This document shows positions 1 to 9,220 of a stretch of DNA of 64,000 nt, one piece after another (within the stretch, counting starts at the first letter, position 1; each line of letters begins with the position of its first letter). The DNA lies in NCBI GenBank assembly GCA_019057385.1, contig JAHQJS010000006.1:310001-374000 (forward strand), in the 5' to 3' direction. The position numbers were made by a program, and so were the translations under genes. This DNA is from Candidatus Borrarchaeum weybense. Its GTDB lineage: Archaea > Asgardarchaeota > Sifarchaeia > Borrarchaeales > Borrarchaeaceae. Below the pieces are notes generated by a model. It did no database searches. It worked only from the letters and a program-made list of their open reading frames with translations, and had not been told where the DNA came from.

Positions 1-528
1 TTCGCCCATTATTTCATATATGCGCTCATTAAGGTCAGTTTGAATAAATTCATTTTGTTTGTTGAAAGATGCTAGAAAAGTAGAGTTCTCGTTGGGTTTC
101 CATCCTCCTAGACGATCAATTTTATTTGCAGCGATCAAAAAAGGAACTTTTCGAGCACGTAAAAGATTTAAACTCTCCCATGATTGAGGCATAAAGCCAT
201 CCATTACGTCTATTACAAGAATAGCAATATCAGCTACACTCGCTCCACGAGCCCGCAGGTTGATGAACGATTCGTGCCCTGGTGTATCGATTATTAGAAG
301 ACCTGGTAAAGTGAATTTTATCTTGAGAGTATCAAGCAATTTCCCAGTAACTTCTTTAATTGTCTCCATAGGAAAAAAACTTGCACCAATGTGCTGTGTA
401 ATGCCTCCTGCTTCTCTTTTCTGCACTGCAGTACCACGGATTCTGTCTAGCAGTGAGGTCTTGCCGTGATCAATATGTCCCATGATAGTACAAATTGGAG
501 CGCGTAAATCGTCCTCTTTTTCACTCAT
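1..528 (-). CDS. infB: Translation initiation factor aIF5B (IF-2 type), N-terminal part, cut by window edge
   Basis: Not in the ORF track because it runs off the left edge. The reverse strand from the ATG at 528 reads [24 protein letters not shown], followed by a complete start of a translational GTPase: G1 GHIDHGKT, G3 DTPGHE and G4 NKID. This is the N-terminal 176 residues of the archaeal/eukaryotic IF-2 homologue aIF5B, which promotes ribosomal subunit joining during initiation. A GGAGG motif lies just upstream of the ATG. The short N-terminus before the G domain is usual for archaeal aIF5B. The divergent neighbour is the membrane pyrophosphatase. Assignment is firm; the remaining domains lie outside the window. 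Confidence 0.95.
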   Translation of the reverse strand, partial: MSEKEDDLRAPICTIMGHIDHGKTSLLDRIRGTAVQKREAGGITQHIGASFFPMETIKEVTGKLLDTLKIKFTLPGLLIIDTPGHESFINLRARGASVADIAILVIDVMDGFMPQSWESLNLLRARKVPFLIAANKIDRLGGWKPNENSTFLASFNKQNEFIQTDLNERIYEIMGE

Positions 529-749
529 TTGCTTTAACCTCCACTTTGAAGGTTTGATTATGAAGTTCTTAGACAATTTCTGTCCTTATTTTGAAGGATC
601 ATTCATTCAATTCCTTAAATAACTTTGTAAAGTTTTTGATTTAGCATTTAATGTGTTTTTTGATTGTGCCATCCATTTTTCCTATGGCAAGTATTCGCCA
701 ATAACTTTAAAAGTATCCTCCTGTTTCATTTGAAAAAAGGTGAGAAAAG

Positions 750-3023
750 ATGGGTATAGAACTAACTACATTAGACTTGAATTTTACCTGGATGATTGTT
801 GTTATATCTATAGCTGGATTAATTTATGCGGTATTGCTTGCACGTCAAACTATGAAACACCCCACCACTGGGGGCGATGCAGACAGAATTTCTAACGCCA
901 TAAGAGCAGGGGCAAATTCATATCTAAGAAAGCAACTTATTTCGATCGGAGTGATGGTTGCAATATTAGCTGCCATTCTTATAATGTTACCTGCGCATCA
1001 ACCAGAGGGTTTCCCATCAATTAGGTTTGGAAGGATGTTAGCATTCCTGATGGGTGCTAGTTTCTCAGCATCTGTAGGATACGCGGGTATGAATATTGCC
1101 ACCCGCGCAAATGTCAGAGTAGCTGCTGCAGCGAATAAAAGTTTCGGACAAGCGCTTAAAATAGCATACAGAGGTGGAACAGTAGCTGGTATGCTAACCG
1201 ATGGGCTTGGCCTGCTAGGAGGTATAATTGCATTTATAATCTTCCGTGAATGGGCGTTCGAAGTCTTATTAGGCTTTGGATTTGGCGGAACACTTATAGC
1301 ATTGTTCTATCGAGTTGGTGGTGGAATTTATACGAAGGCTGCAGATGTTGGAGCCGATCTTGTAGGCAAAATTGAGAAAGGTATCCCTGAAGATGATCCA
1401 AGGAATGCTGCTGTGGTAGCTGACTTGGTAGGTGATAATGTTGGTGACTGTGCAGGTATGGCTGCAGATATATTCGAGTCATACGAAGTAACAGAAGTTT
1501 CAGCTATGATATTAGGTCTAGCTGCGTTCCCACCAGCGATTTACGGTTTTAAAGGCGTATTATTCCCACTGATGGTCAGGGCCATCGGAGTGTTAAGTTC
1601 AATAATCGGTACGTACGCCGTGAGACTTCGTGGTGAAAAAGAAGGTGCAATGAAAGCGATAAACCGCGGTTACACCACTTCAGCTACGGCTTCGATAATT
1701 GGATTTTTCGTTCTCAGCTTTTTCTATATGCAAGGCTTAGCTGATATAAACACGGGCTTAGCTGTGGTTTGGTGGAAATTCCCAATTGCAATAATGGCAG
1801 GAATCGGGCTTGCAGTATCAACTAACTTCTTAACAGAGCATTTCACCTCAGTAGAGGCGGGACCTGTTAAAGGTATGTCAAAGGCATGTCAAACTGGTGC
1901 AGCAACCAACCTCCTCGAAGGTATTGCCGTAGGATATGAATCAAGTGTCTGGGCGATAATAAGTATAGCAGTATCAATTTTTGTTTCAGTAATAATCTTT
2001 GGTTCGCTTGGCGTAACAGCTTTCTATGGTGTTGCGCTTTGCGGTATCGGACAACTTACCTTGACTGGAAATAATGTAGCTATGGATACGTTTGGTCCAA
2101 TTGCAGATAATGCACAAGGTCTGGCTGAAATGAGCAAAGATGACTACTTCACTCCTCAAGCACAAAGCGTCTTAGCAGATATGGATTCAGTTGGTAATAC
2201 AACTAAAGCAGTTACAAAAGGAATAGCAATAGCATCAGCAGTAATAGCAGCAGTGTCTCTCTTTAGGTCATATATTGAACTTCCTTTGCTTCTAGGTGGT
2301 GAATTACTAATCTTAGATTTGTCAGTTCCGTTAATCTTTATTGGATTACTTATTGGCGGAGCGGTACCCTTGTTGTTCAGTGCAATTTGCATTAAAGCCG
2401 TAGGCAAAGCCGCAGCGAAGATGATTAGAGAAGTGCGACGGCAATTTGCAGAGATTCCCGGGCTATGGGAGGGGACAGCAGACCCCGACTATGAACGGTG
2501 TGTAGCTATCTCTACCCGCGCCGCGCAAAAAGAACTCCTTCCTCTTGGAATACTCGCAATAGCCACGCCGTTGCTTGTAGGATTCTTACTCAGTGGTGCA
2601 GCACTAGGAGGCTTTCTAGGAGGTGCAATAATAGCTAGTCAATTGTTGGCAGTGTTCATGGCAAATGCTGGAGGTGCTTTCGATAATGCTAAGAAGAGCA
2701 TTGAGGATGGACTCTTTGGAGGAAAAGGATCCGATGCCCATAAGGCAGCCGTTATCGGTGATACTGTAGGAGATCCCTTGAAGGATACCGCGGGACCTGC
2801 ATTGAACCCAATGATGAAAGTAATAAATCTCATCGCACTGCTAGTAGGTCCACTTGTATTACAGGTCTCTCTTATTGGCTATGTAGCAGCAGATCCAGTC
2901 GCTATATTTGTATTCAATCCAACAGCATTAGGAATAGCTATAGTGCTTGCTCTAACTATAGTAATTGCTTTCGCTATGTGGTATAGCAAGAGAGAAACAG
3001 AAGATATAGCTGACCTTGGTTAA
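750..3023 (+). CDS. hppA: Membrane-bound proton-translocating pyrophosphatase, K+-independent type
   Basis: A 757-residue polytopic membrane protein with about 16 hydrophobic segments that hydrolyses PPi and pumps H+ across the membrane. The catalytic segment is intact: DVGADLVGKIEKG followed by PEDDPRN and DLVGDNVGDCAG around residues 210-245, and a second acidic cluster GDTVGDPLKDTAGP near residue 680. The diagnostic stretch GNTTKAVTKG (about residue 485) has Lys and Thr where K+-dependent enzymes have Ala and Gly, so by established family rules this is the K+-independent class, which pumps protons. The start follows a GGTGAG motif. Recovering energy from PPi fits an energy-limited anaerobe. 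It is a single gene; the PIN/aIF2-gamma pair converges on it from the other side. Confidence 0.96.
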   Translation: MGIELTTLDLNFTWMIVVISIAGLIYAVLLARQTMKHPTTGGDADRISNAIRAGANSYLRKQLISIGVMVAILAAILIMLPAHQPEGFPSIRFGRMLAFLMGASFSASVGYAGMNIATRANVRVAAAANKSFGQALKIAYRGGTVAGMLTDGLGLLGGIIAFIIFREWAFEVLLGFGFGGTLIALFYRVGGGIYTKAADVGADLVGKIEKGIPEDDPRNAAVVADLVGDNVGDCAGMAADIFESYEVTEVSAMILGLAAFPPAIYGFKGVLFPLMVRAIGVLSSIIGTYAVRLRGEKEGAMKAINRGYTTSATASIIGFFVLSFFYMQGLADINTGLAVVWWKFPIAIMAGIGLAVSTNFLTEHFTSVEAGPVKGMSKACQTGAATNLLEGIAVGYESSVWAIISIAVSIFVSVIIFGSLGVTAFYGVALCGIGQLTLTGNNVAMDTFGPIADNAQGLAEMSKDDYFTPQAQSVLADMDSVGNTTKAVTKGIAIASAVIAAVSLFRSYIELPLLLGGELLILDLSVPLIFIGLLIGGAVPLLFSAICIKAVGKAAAKMIREVRRQFAEIPGLWEGTADPDYERCVAISTRAAQKELLPLGILAIATPLLVGFLLSGAALGGFLGGAIIASQLLAVFMANAGGAFDNAKKSIEDGLFGGKGSDAHKAAVIGDTVGDPLKDTAGPALNPMMKVINLIALLVGPLVLQVSLIGYVAADPVAIFVFNPTALGIAIVLALTIVIAFAMWYSKRETEDIADLG

Positions 3024-3099
3024 AACAAAACTGAAACACATTCTCTTAGAAAAGGGAAAATGAAGGAAAAATAGAAATTTTCTTTCCTTCCCTCTCTAC

Positions 3100-3124
3100 A
3101 TTTTTCTACAATTTTTATTTTTTT
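3100..3124 (+). terminator. T-rich archaeal terminator behind hppA
   Basis: Short T-runs ending in ATTTTTATTTTTTTTG lie in the gap between two convergent genes, preceded by an imperfect hairpin (GAAGGAAA with TTTCCTTC). Archaeal RNA polymerase stops at oligo-T tracts, so this is a plausible terminator for hppA. It is assigned by position and composition only. Confidence 0.45.
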
Positions 3125-3173
3125 GAAAGACTACAAGTATTTCTTCTAAACCTATATCACAATTAATCTTCCT

Positions 3174-3608
3174 TCAACCAATGAAACCATCTTCTGCTAG
3201 GTATGATTTTTGCCTCAAGTAGATAACTGAACTATTGGCGTCCTTAAGTTTCTTTTTTAATTTCGCATCATTCGTAGCAACGACGAATTTAGTTTTCTTG
3301 GCGATTCTAAGAATATATTCGTCTGCAGTTTCATTAGGAAGGAACTGTTCATCTAAAACTTTGATATTTTGTTCTTTGAGAAATCGTAAAGCAAACTCGA
3401 CCTTCTTTCTTTTCTTAGGTTTCGATTTGCTTAATAATTCTTTTAGTTCAGTTATAACTCCGCTTAGAGCAACTAACTCATATTCTCTTTTCACAAGGCG
3501 ATCTAGCTCTGATATTATATTGATTTGAATTTCTGAGAGCATTATAAGAAAATTTGAATCAATAATAATACTTACGATTGCACAATCCCCCAACCAATCA
3601 ACCGCCAT
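3174..3608 (-). CDS. Fcf1-like PIN-domain protein (rRNA-processing endonuclease family, COG1412 type)
   Basis: A PIN domain that starts at SIIIDSNFLIML (first catalytic Asp in IIDSNF), with GVITELKEL, a second acidic group at NETADEY and a third acidic site in FVVATNDAKLKKKL. This order and spacing is the Fcf1/Utp24-like archaeal family, whose eukaryotic members cleave pre-rRNA. The gene follows aIF2-gamma in many archaea, and here the reading frames overlap. The ORF start (ATG 3608) overlaps the aIF2-gamma end by 37 bases and leaves a 12-residue lead before the first PIN strand. A TTG at 3593 is an alternative start, so the true N-terminus is unsettled. Whether it acts on rRNA here is inference from the family. 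Confidence 0.8.
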   Translation of the reverse strand: MAVDWLGDCAIVSIIIDSNFLIMLSEIQINIISELDRLVKREYELVALSGVITELKELLSKSKPKKRKKVEFALRFLKEQNIKVLDEQFLPNETADEYILRIAKKTKFVVATNDAKLKKKLKDANSSVIYLRQKSYLAEDGFIG

Positions 3609-4804
3609 CTTCCACTTATTCTTCGGCTGATTGCGATCCTACTTCCTTCCTCGATGCATACTGGTCTTTGAAGTTCTAATTCAGCGTTCTTACCGGCTTC
3701 TTTAACTCTACCGATAGTAGCAGAGGCGCCAACTGTTAACATTAGAGGTTCATTTTGCTTAATAGGCATTACTTTTTTTTCTTCAGCAAGCCCTACTACG
3801 TGTTCGAGGAGCGAAGCTTGAACTTGTAGTGTTTTATCCCATACTGGTGGAAGATTGTCAGGTTTCCCTACAACATTTCCCACCAAACCGTCTCCCTTTG
3901 TAATAGATGAATCTAATTTGGTTCCTAAAGCAATAAGTCCTCCAGGCTTTGCTTCTTCTAGTTTAATGTTACCGCCTGCTTGTATTGTGGTAACAACCGA
4001 GTATAATCGTTCAAACGGACCGTCTTCCTTTTGCTGAATGCCAGGAGCTATCTCGATTTCATCTTCGGTCTTGAAAGTACCTGCGAGAATCGTGCCCCCA
4101 ATAACTCCTCCAACTAATTCTTTTACTGTGGCACCTGGCTTATTAATATCAAAAGATCGTGCAACATAAAGTTTAGCTGGTTTATCAAGATCTCGTTTTG
4201 GAGTTGGAATAAACTCCTCTAGTGCTGAAGTCACAACGTCAATGTTGGCTTTATGAAGTGCAGAAATAGGAATTATAGGTACATCAATATCAAGTGTTTG
4301 CTTAACAAAGTCTCTGATTTGCTCATAATTAGTCTTTGCATCTTCATCAGAGACTAATTCAACTTTGTTTTGTGCGATGATAATGTGCTTGATGCCTGTT
4401 ATTTGTAACGCTGCAAGGTGTTCTCTTGTTTGTGGTTGGGGGCACTCTTCATTTGCAGCAATGACGAGTACTGCACCGTCCATAATCGCTGCACCTGATA
4501 GCATTCTTGCCATCAGTATCTCGTGTCCTGGTGCGTCAACAAAACTAATTTTCCTAACAAACTCAGTTTTCGAACCACAAGCAGGACATTTTTTTTCTGT
4601 GGTATAATAAGGAGGTTCACAACCTGTACATTTGTAGATTAAACAATCAGCGTAACCTAATTTGATTGAGATTCCACGCCTTAGTTCTTCTGAATGCGTG
4701 TCTGTCCAGATTCCACTCAGAGCTTGGACTAAACTAGTCTTACCATGATCGACATGACCTACCATTCCGATATTAATCTCACTCTGTACCTTCTTTATAG
4801 CCAC
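3572..4804 (-). CDS. eif2g: Translation initiation factor aIF2, gamma subunit
   Basis: The 410-residue GTPase that delivers initiator Met-tRNA to the small ribosomal subunit as part of aIF2. It contains G1 GHVDHGKTS (about residue 16), the zinc knuckle CTGC...CPAC (about residues 59-76) typical of a/eIF2-gamma, G3 DAPGHE and a G4-like NKVEL, followed by two beta-barrel domains ending GWGIVQS. The start ATG sits behind GGAGGTTTC. It is transcribed away from rpo7 and followed by the overlapping PIN gene. Length and motifs are complete. Confidence 0.97.
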   Translation of the reverse strand: MAIKKVQSEINIGMVGHVDHGKTSLVQALSGIWTDTHSEELRRGISIKLGYADCLIYKCTGCEPPYYTTEKKCPACGSKTEFVRKISFVDAPGHEILMARMLSGAAIMDGAVLVIAANEECPQPQTREHLAALQITGIKHIIIAQNKVELVSDEDAKTNYEQIRDFVKQTLDIDVPIIPISALHKANIDVVTSALEEFIPTPKRDLDKPAKLYVARSFDINKPGATVKELVGGVIGGTILAGTFKTEDEIEIAPGIQQKEDGPFERLYSVVTTIQAGGNIKLEEAKPGGLIALGTKLDSSITKGDGLVGNVVGKPDNLPPVWDKTLQVQASLLEHVVGLAEEKKVMPIKQNEPLMLTVGASATIGRVKEAGKNAELELQRPVCIEEGSRIAISRRISGRWRLIGWGIVQS

Positions 4805-5140
4805 ATTGAAACCTCCAACTTCAAATAAGAGACATTGAATCTACTAAAAGTAAGGTGCACTACTTTTTAGTTTTTCTCATTATGATTGCATGCGCGTGGT
4901 TTATTTTTCAATAGTAATGGACATGTATCTTTCAAAGTGAATAAGTAGAACTACACTAACTGGAGTCTTTGAGAGTATTGATATGGGCAAACAACTCTGT
5001 TTGGTTCGATTTTAGTTAAAGAACAATTCGTCTGGGATAATAAGACTTTTAAATATAGCTTATAGAATTGAAGTGTCTTGCTTTTCCTAACTTTTCCTCT
5101 AATCTTTTTATTCTTAGAGCATTTAAGGGGATAAAATATA
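4805..5140. promoter_or_regulatory. Divergent promoter region of aIF2-gamma and the rpo7 operon
   Basis: 336 bases without a convincing gene; a 68-residue ORF here overlaps the rpo7 start and looks random. On the plus strand TTTAAATATA near 5050 could be the TATA box for rpo7, giving a leader of roughly 65 bases. GGGGAT just before 5141 is the probable ribosome-binding site. I could not single out one clear TATA box for aIF2-gamma. Confidence 0.4.
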
Positions 5141-5761
5141 TTGTATAAAAATATCAAAATTCAGGACACGGTGAGAGTCGATCCAAGTCGATTTGGAGAA
5201 TCTTTAGAAGAAGTGGTCCTTGAAATTTGTCGCGAAAATTATGAAGGAATTATCAATTCAGATTTAGGATTAATTATTGCAGTTACTGCTATCGAAGATA
5301 TAGGTGTTGGAAAACTAATCCCTGGTGATGGAGCCGCTTATCATGATGTAACTTTCAATATTTTATCTTACAAACCAGAAGATCACGAAATAGTTGAGGG
5401 CGAAGTGGTTGAAGCCACAGATTTTGGTTTATTTGTTAGATTAGGTTGTATAGATGCACTAATTCATGTTTCACAAGTTTATGATGATTTTTTTTCATAC
5501 GATGGAAAGCACGCGCTACAAGGACGAGAAAGCAATAGGATAATTCGCGTTGGTGACAAAATTAGGGCAAGAGTAATAGCCATCTCATTAACTAAAAACG
5601 CAATTCGAATGGGACTCTCCATGAGGCAACAAGGACTTGGTGCAAAGACATGGATTGAAGAATGGGTTCAAGAGTCTGAAGGAGAGAATGGAGAAGAAAC
5701 TGAAAAAGAAGAAAAACCCAAACCCAAACCAAAGAAAAGAAGGAAAAAGCGTCGCAGCTGA
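5141..5761 (+). CDS. rpo7: RNA polymerase subunit Rpo7 (RpoE')
   Basis: The archaeal homologue of Rpb7, half of the stalk that binds nascent RNA. Residues 1-80 form the tip domain (YKNIKIQDTVRVDPSRFGE), and residues 80-170 the S1/OB domain (VEGEVVEATDFGLFVRLG, then LIHVSQVYDD). The last 35 residues are an unusual Lys/Glu/Pro-rich tail ending in KKRRKKRRS. Translation must begin at TTG 5141, since homologues begin exactly at this MYK sequence and no ATG is available. It leads the Spt4-S24e-S27ae-Kae1-Bud32 series, a conserved archaeal arrangement. It ends in TGA, showing that TGA is an ordinary stop in this genome. Confidence 0.94.
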   Translation: MYKNIKIQDTVRVDPSRFGESLEEVVLEICRENYEGIINSDLGLIIAVTAIEDIGVGKLIPGDGAAYHDVTFNILSYKPEDHEIVEGEVVEATDFGLFVRLGCIDALIHVSQVYDDFFSYDGKHALQGRESNRIIRVGDKIRARVIAISLTKNAIRMGLSMRQQGLGAKTWIEEWVQESEGENGEETEKEEKPKPKPKKRRKKRRS

Positions 5762-5786
5762 TCTTAATTAATTAATGGTGATAAGT

Positions 5787-5975
5787 ATGAAGGAAAAAGC
5801 GTGTCGAGTGTGTCATAGAATCTTCTCTGAAAAACAACAATGTCCTGACTGTAAAACGTACACTTTAAGTGAAGACTTTACAGGCATCGTGTGGATTTTC
5901 TCGTTGGAAGATAATCAAATAGCTAAACAGTTGAATGTTACTAAACCCGGCAAATATGCTCTTAAGGTTAGATGA
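5787..5975 (+). CDS. spt4: Transcription elongation factor Spt4 (RpoE'')
   Basis: A 62-residue zinc protein with CRVCHRIF and CPDCKTYTLSEDFTG, then the short beta domain that holds Spt5. The Spt4-Spt5 pair clamps RNA polymerase for processive elongation. The ORF track begins four codons earlier at 5775, but GGTGAT lies at the right distance before the ATG at 5787, and homologues start close to the first Cys pair, so I prefer 5787. Located between rpo7 and S24e as in most archaea. Confidence 0.9.
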   Translation: MKEKACRVCHRIFSEKQQCPDCKTYTLSEDFTGIVWIFSLEDNQIAKQLNVTKPGKYALKVR

Positions 5976-6048
5976 GATCTTTGTCAAATCGAAAAATTTA
6001 AAGATACACTTGAATTTACGTAAAAACTCTCAATGGAGGAACTTGAAC

Positions 6049-6348
6049 TTGAGTTTGCAGATTGAAATTCTAAAGGAATTCGAAAACCCATTGTTAAAAA
6101 GAAAAGAACTTGAATGTATTGTTAGACATCCCAGAACTGCTACTCCGACGCGCGCAGAAATTAGAGACAAACTTTCTGCTCTTTTAAATTGTGATAAAGA
6201 AGCGCTTTTTGTTGAAAAAATTCTCTCAGAATTTGGAGTTTCAGTAACTAAGATCTATGCGAGAGTATATTCTACACCCTCTGAAGGTGAAAAGATAGAA
6301 CCATCGCACATAATTTTAAGAAACAGAGGAAAAACTGCTGAAGAATAG
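6049..6348 (+). CDS. rps24e: Ribosomal protein S24e
   Basis: A 99-residue small-subunit protein with the family signature EFENPLLKRKELECIVRHP near the N-terminus and the NCDKEALFVEKI region in the middle. The track ORF starts at 5935, inside spt4, which would add 38 unrelated residues. GGAGG at 6035-6039 lies nine bases before TTG 6049, giving MSLQIEILKEFENPLL, the normal start of S24e, so I place the start there. Confidence 0.9.
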   Translation: MSLQIEILKEFENPLLKRKELECIVRHPRTATPTRAEIRDKLSALLNCDKEALFVEKILSEFGVSVTKIYARVYSTPSEGEKIEPSHIILRNRGKTAEE

Positions 6349-6442
6349 AGTATTATATAATCATCAGGATTTCGGTATTATATTTCATCAAAAAGTACAT
6401 TAATTAAAGTAAAGCAAAGTAAATTAATGATGAGGTCTTAAA

Positions 6443-6643
6443 ATGGCGTATGAATATTATAACGTTGATAAAGATTACAAAAAAATCACTTTATTAAAGC
6501 GCAAATGTCCTCGCTGCAATTCATTTATGGCGGATCATTATGATCGTTATGCATGTGGGAAATGCGGTTATACAGCGTTTAAAACTCAAGAAGAGAAGAC
6601 TAAAGGTAAAAGTAAAACAAAGAAGGCGGCTAAAAAGAAATAA
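6443..6643 (+). CDS. rps27ae: Ribosomal protein S27ae
   Basis: A 66-residue zinc-ribbon protein of the small subunit: CPRCNSF and CGKCGYTAF form the zinc site, and a basic tail [15 protein letters not shown] follows. In eukaryotes this protein is fused to ubiquitin; here it is stand-alone, as usual in archaea. GATGAGG precedes the ATG. It follows S24e and precedes Kae1 in a conserved order. Confidence 0.95.
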   Translation: MAYEYYNVDKDYKKITLLKRKCPRCNSFMADHYDRYACGKCGYTAFKTQEEKTKGKSKTKKAAKKK

Positions 6644-6707
6644 ATGCTCATTTTCTAGGTATTGTTCATTTAATATTATCTCTTTTTGAAAAGAAGCGTG
6701 ACAGTAT

Positions 6708-7691
6708 ATGCTTTGCATAGGGCTTGAGGGAACTGCCCATACTCTTGGAATCGGAGTAATTGATTCTAATGGAAAGATATATGCTAATGTTCGTAGTGAA
6801 TATGTTCCCAAGAGTGGAGGAATTCATCCAAGAGAAGCGGCACAGCATCATACGAATGTTTTTGCTGCAACACTCCAAGAAACATTAGAACACAGCAATT
6901 TAAATAAAAGGGACATCGGATTAATCGCGTTCTCAAGAGGTCCTGGTTTAGGACCTTGCCTACGTGTTACTGCAACAGCAGCACGAACAATTGCACTTTT
7001 ATTAGATATCCCTTTAGTTGGCGTAAATCATTGCATAGCACATATTGAGCTTGGAAGGCAATTATCAGGTTTTAAAGATCCCCTTGTAGTATATGTTTCA
7101 GGAGGCAACACAATTGTATCTGCCTATGAAGCAAATAAGTATAGGATATTTGGTGAGACTTTAGATATTGCTTTAGGAAACATGCTTGATACTTTTGCAC
7201 GTGAAGCAAATCTTTCTCATCCAGGTGGACCAAAGATAGAGAAAATTGCTAAAAAAAGTTCTAGAAGATTCATTTCGCTACCTTATAGTGTGAAAGGGAT
7301 GGATCTCTCTTTTTCAGGGTTATTAACAGCCGCAGTGAACAAACTAAAAGAAAATGAACCACTTGAAGATCTTTGCTTTAGTTTGCAAGAAGTTTCTTTT
7401 GCGATGCTTACTGAAGTTACTGAAAGAGCTCTCGCGCATACTGAGAGATCAGAAGTATTATTAACAGGAGGGGTTGCTGCAAACAAAAGACTTCAGAATA
7501 TGATTCAAATAATTTCTCAAGAACACAATACTAGTTTTTTTGCTGTATCACCGGATCTTGCAGGAGATAACGGCGTTATGATAGCTTGGACAGGATTAAT
7601 TCAATTTTTGCAAGGTGATATTTTAAATATCAAGAACAGCCAAATTCTCCCTAAATGGAGTTTAGGTGCTGTTGAATTTACGAGAACATAG
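6708..7691 (+). CDS. kae1: KEOPS subunit Kae1 (tRNA N6-threonylcarbamoyladenosine synthase)
   Basis: The 327-residue catalytic subunit of KEOPS, which makes the t6A37 modification of ANN-decoding tRNAs. It has the ASKHA fold with LGIEGTAHT-type start (here CIGLEGTAHTLG), the metal-binding HxxxH of NHCIAHIE, VSGGNT, and LTGGVAANKRL near the C-terminus. Length is typical of the archaeal enzyme. Bud32 follows after four bases, a separate gene here although the two are fused in some archaea. Confidence 0.96.
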   Translation: MLCIGLEGTAHTLGIGVIDSNGKIYANVRSEYVPKSGGIHPREAAQHHTNVFAATLQETLEHSNLNKRDIGLIAFSRGPGLGPCLRVTATAARTIALLLDIPLVGVNHCIAHIELGRQLSGFKDPLVVYVSGGNTIVSAYEANKYRIFGETLDIALGNMLDTFAREANLSHPGGPKIEKIAKKSSRRFISLPYSVKGMDLSFSGLLTAAVNKLKENEPLEDLCFSLQEVSFAMLTEVTERALAHTERSEVLLTGGVAANKRLQNMIQIISQEHNTSFFAVSPDLAGDNGVMIAWTGLIQFLQGDILNIKNSQILPKWSLGAVEFTRT

Positions 7692-7695
7692 GTGG

Positions 7696-8337
7696 ATGTG
7701 TTTATTGCTTTTTAAAAAAGGTGCAGAAGCATATCTTTACAAAGAAACATGGTATTTAAAACATATTATTCGAAAACAACGAATAAAAAAAGATTACAGA
7801 GTTTCTGAACTTGATTGGACCTTGCGAGTCGCTAGAACTGTTCGTGAGGCAAATCTATTACGAAATGCTAAAATAGCCGGAGTGCCAACACCCACAGTTT
7901 ACGAAATAGACAAACGTGAGACAACTCTTATAATGGAATTCATTGAGGGGCAAAGAATTAAAGAAATTCTGGATGAACTCAACGCTGAAGCCCGAGAAAC
8001 TCTCTCAAGACAAATAGGAATTCTTATAGGTAGACTGCATCAAAATAATATGATACACGGAGACCTTACCACTTCTAACATGATTCTAACAGAAACGGGT
8101 AAAATTTACCTTATTGACTTCGGGTTGGGCTATAACTCGACTTCTATCGAAGATAAGGCAGTCGATCTGCATCTAATGAAAAGGGCACTTGAGAGTACCC
8201 ATTATAGAGTTTCAGAACAAGTATTTAGTAAGATTTTAGAAGGATATTCATCCATCACCGGTCCAGCACCTATGAAAGAAATATATGATCGAATGGAATC
8301 AATTCGGAAAAGAGGCAGATATCTACGAGTTTCATAA
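7696..8337 (+). CDS. bud32: KEOPS subunit Bud32 (atypical protein kinase/ATPase)
   Basis: A 213-residue small kinase of the KEOPS complex. It shows FKKGAEAYLYK as the glycine-loop equivalent, the lysine of IRKQRIKKDYR, IHGDLTTSNMIL as the catalytic loop and YLIDFGLG as the metal site. The C-terminus KRGRYLRVS is the usual basic tail. The ORF track begins inside kae1 at 7666; I choose ATG 7696, directly behind AGGTGG and matching family length. Probably translated together with kae1. Confidence 0.94.
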   Translation: MCLLLFKKGAEAYLYKETWYLKHIIRKQRIKKDYRVSELDWTLRVARTVREANLLRNAKIAGVPTPTVYEIDKRETTLIMEFIEGQRIKEILDELNAEARETLSRQIGILIGRLHQNNMIHGDLTTSNMILTETGKIYLIDFGLGYNSTSIEDKAVDLHLMKRALESTHYRVSEQVFSKILEGYSSITGPAPMKEIYDRMESIRKRGRYLRVS

Positions 8338-8353
8338 AAGGGCGAGTTAATAC

Positions 8354-8911
8354 ATGTTATTTCTAGTAACCAGCAATATCGGTAAATTTAAAGAAGCAAG
8401 ACTTGTGATGGAAAGATACGGGATTGTAATTCAACATTTAGCAATTGAAAAACCTGAAATCCAGGCAGATAATATTAGGGAAATTTCAGAAAATGCAGCA
8501 AAAGAAATTTTAAAGCAACATAATAAAGAAATACTTGTTGAAGACGCTGGACTTTTTATTGAGGCGCTAAACGGTTTCCCTGGTCCCTATTCTTCTTATG
8601 TAATGCGAACTATAGGTTGTCAAGGAATTCTAAAATTGTTAAAAAATGAAACAAAAAGAAACGCTAAATTTAAGGCTGTTTTAAGCTACGGGACACCTGA
8701 AGAAAGTGTTATATCTTTTAAGGGAGAAATAAAAGGGATTATTGCGCATTCAAGTCGTGGAAACAGCGGTTTTGGCTTCGATCCTATCTTTATACCAGAA
8801 GGAAGCAATAACACATTTGCGGAAATGAGTATCTCAAAGAAAAATGAATTCTCGCATAGAATGCGTGCTTTAAAACAATTTACAGAATGGTATGTCAAAA
8901 AAATGCATTAA
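8354..8911 (+). CDS. XTP/dITP pyrophosphatase, HAM1/RdgB family
   Basis: A 185-residue house-cleaning nucleotidase that removes deaminated purine nucleotides (ITP, XTP). It has the family start LVTSNIGKFKEA, the catalytic VEDAGLFIEALNGFPGPYS and the base-recognition segment GNSGFGFDPIFIPEG, then the SHRMRALKQF helix. It follows bud32 by 16 bases, the usual archaeal order, and probably belongs to the same operon. Confidence 0.94.
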   Translation: MLFLVTSNIGKFKEARLVMERYGIVIQHLAIEKPEIQADNIREISENAAKEILKQHNKEILVEDAGLFIEALNGFPGPYSSYVMRTIGCQGILKLLKNETKRNAKFKAVLSYGTPEESVISFKGEIKGIIAHSSRGNSGFGFDPIFIPEGSNNTFAEMSISKKNEFSHRMRALKQFTEWYVKKMH

Positions 8912-8976
8912 ACCTGTAAAAATAAGAGTATTGATAATTGATCCCGCTGGATTTTTCTCAAGTTGAAATAGTCTTG

Positions 8977-9189
8977 TTATGGTGTCTTTAGTTTTCTAGC
9001 TTCTCGTTCCACTTCTCTTAGCATTAAGATGTCTCCCATGCGTACTGGTCCTTTGACATTTCTAGTAAGAATTCGTCCTTGATCGCGTCCTTCTAGTATT
9101 CTGATTTTCACTTGTAGGATTTCTCCTGTAACACCTGTTCGGCCAATCACTTGAATTACTTCAGCTGGATAACCCATCTCTTCGCTCAT
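8977..9189 (-). CDS. rps28e: Ribosomal protein S28e
   Basis: A 70-residue OB-fold small-subunit protein with the signature [15 protein letters not shown] and the invariant end [12 protein letters not shown]. It lies just downstream of L7Ae on the same strand, as in many archaeal genomes. Confidence 0.95.
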   Translation of the reverse strand: MSEEMGYPAEVIQVIGRTGVTGEILQVKIRILEGRDQGRILTRNVKGPVRMGDILMLREVEREARKLKTP

Positions 9190-9220
9190 GTGCGTTCCTC
9201 CGTTTTCATGTGTTTTTGCC

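Noticed and set aside
4951-5157. 68-residue minus-strand ORF in the aIF2-gamma/rpo7 gap
   Set aside because: Overlaps the start of rpo7, no conserved features; typical random ORF in a promoter region.
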